Shown here: piece by piece, positions 43,216-43,594 of the stretch
How positions within the stretch are numbered: the first letter of the stretch is position 1
Layout: every line of letters begins with the position of its first letter
Origin: Verrucomicrobiota bacterium
Lineage (GTDB): Bacteria; Verrucomicrobiota; Verrucomicrobiia; JABWAM01
NCBI GenBank assembly: GCA_023269615.1
Contig: JAHFSY010000032.1
Location: 1 to 43,594, forward strand
Reading direction: 5' to 3'
DNA length: 43,594 nucleotides
The notes under the pieces: model-generated
Database searches by the model: none
Seen by the model: the letters and a program-made list of their open reading frames with translations, nothing else
What the model was told of the DNA's origin: nothing
Translations under genes and position numbers: made by a program

Positions 43216-43594
43216 GAAACATCTGGATTCTCTTCAAGCGGGAGATGATGTCGTATTTCTATTCCCCGATCGCCTACGTGGTGGGCGTCTGCGTGCTGGC
43301 GCTGACGGGGATGGCGTTCGGCCAGGTGGTGCTGACGCTGCTTCAAAGCCCCGCCGATTACAGCCCGATGGGGGGATTTTTCTTTGGTCCCTTCACTTGG
43401 TTCATTCTTCTGATCGTGCCGCCCATCCTCACGATGCGTGTTTTTGCGGACGAGGAGAAGTCCGGGGCGATCGAGTCCATGATGACGGCGCCGATTCGCG
43501 ACGTGGAATATGTCCTGGCGAAATTTTTTGGCGCCTACACATTTTTCGTGCTGCTCTGGCTGCCGACGGTGAATTATGTTTTTCTTCTCCGGTA
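43212..43594 (+). CDS. ABC-2 type permease (GldF-like), 5' part
   Basis: The first 127 codons of a permease, cut by the right edge. MRNIWILFKREMMSYFYSPIAYVV... (basic start, then a membrane span at about 20-38), VPPILTMRVFADEEKSGAIESMMTAPI (about 71-97) and further spans are typical of ABC-2 permeases such as GldF. It is translationally coupled to the ATPase (ATGA overlap). More of this exporter operon likely lies to the right. Confidence 0.9.
   Translation, partial: MRNIWILFKREMMSYFYSPIAYVVGVCVLALTGMAFGQVVLTLLQSPADYSPMGGFFFGPFTWFILLIVPPILTMRVFADEEKSGAIESMMTAPIRDVEYVLAKFFGAYTFFVLLWLPTVNYVFLLR

Overview
The window looks like a stretch of chromosome from a Gram-negative bacterium of the PVC group, most likely Verrucomicrobiota. 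I infer this from outer-membrane genes (an LptE-like lipoprotein, a BamD-like TPR protein, a heptosyltransferase-like GT9), a DUF2851 protein, a KARWAA-type lysine-rich protein, a short ATP synthase delta subunit, a large lineage-type secreted protein, weak Shine-Dalgarno signals and base composition that is GC-rich by eye. No rRNA or tRNA gene is visible, so the phylum call rests on protein style only.

Layout. 1-8.15 kb is an accessory metabolic block: two tandem NagA-like amidohydrolases (the complete one lacks a usual metal-ligand Glu), a zinc-less MDR dehydrogenase, a threonine synthase-like PLP enzyme, an aspartoacylase-type M14 enzyme, an SDR, and two divergent paralogues resembling C45 Ntn-hydrolases. 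8.15-12 kb is envelope biogenesis (LptE-like/BamD-like pair; GT9/GT4 pair with overlapping start and stop). 12-20.2 kb holds a lysine-rich DNA-binding-like protein and single housekeeping genes (rsmE, a beta-hydroxyacid dehydrogenase, proS, cysI, trmL, der). 20.4-23.6 kb is one very large secreted protein of unknown function. 23.8-31.6 kb is a yraN-type gene and a complete F-type ATP synthase operon read leftwards (atpB-E-F-H-A-[IVP]-G-D-C), interrupted by a four-helix-bundle (23S rRNA IVP family) gene. 31.7-43.6 kb holds rpsA with a clear terminator, a secreted/membrane ankyrin protein, leuS, a small orphan protein, rdgB, a DUF2851 gene, an APC permease fused to a Usp-like domain, and the start of a GldA/GldF-like ABC exporter operon.

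The most unusual signal is not a gene. Almost every intergenic gap holds short tandem arrays with a strict 7-bp period but many different unit sequences (at least 16 arrays). They abut or contain stop codons, occur as inverted pairs, flank the IVP gene inside the atp operon, and occur twice in frame inside leuS. A second layer consists of composite palindromes: a unique perfect hairpin (12-22 bp) with 8-bp GCAAAGNC-type and 9-10-bp CGCAGATT-type tandem arms. Two of these bracket cysI. A third layer is REP-like inverted repeats (GGCTCCTACA type and others) at ends of genes. Heptanucleotide tandem repeats are known from filamentous cyanobacteria; the range of units, placement at gene ends and association with an IVP gene here deserve a closer look.
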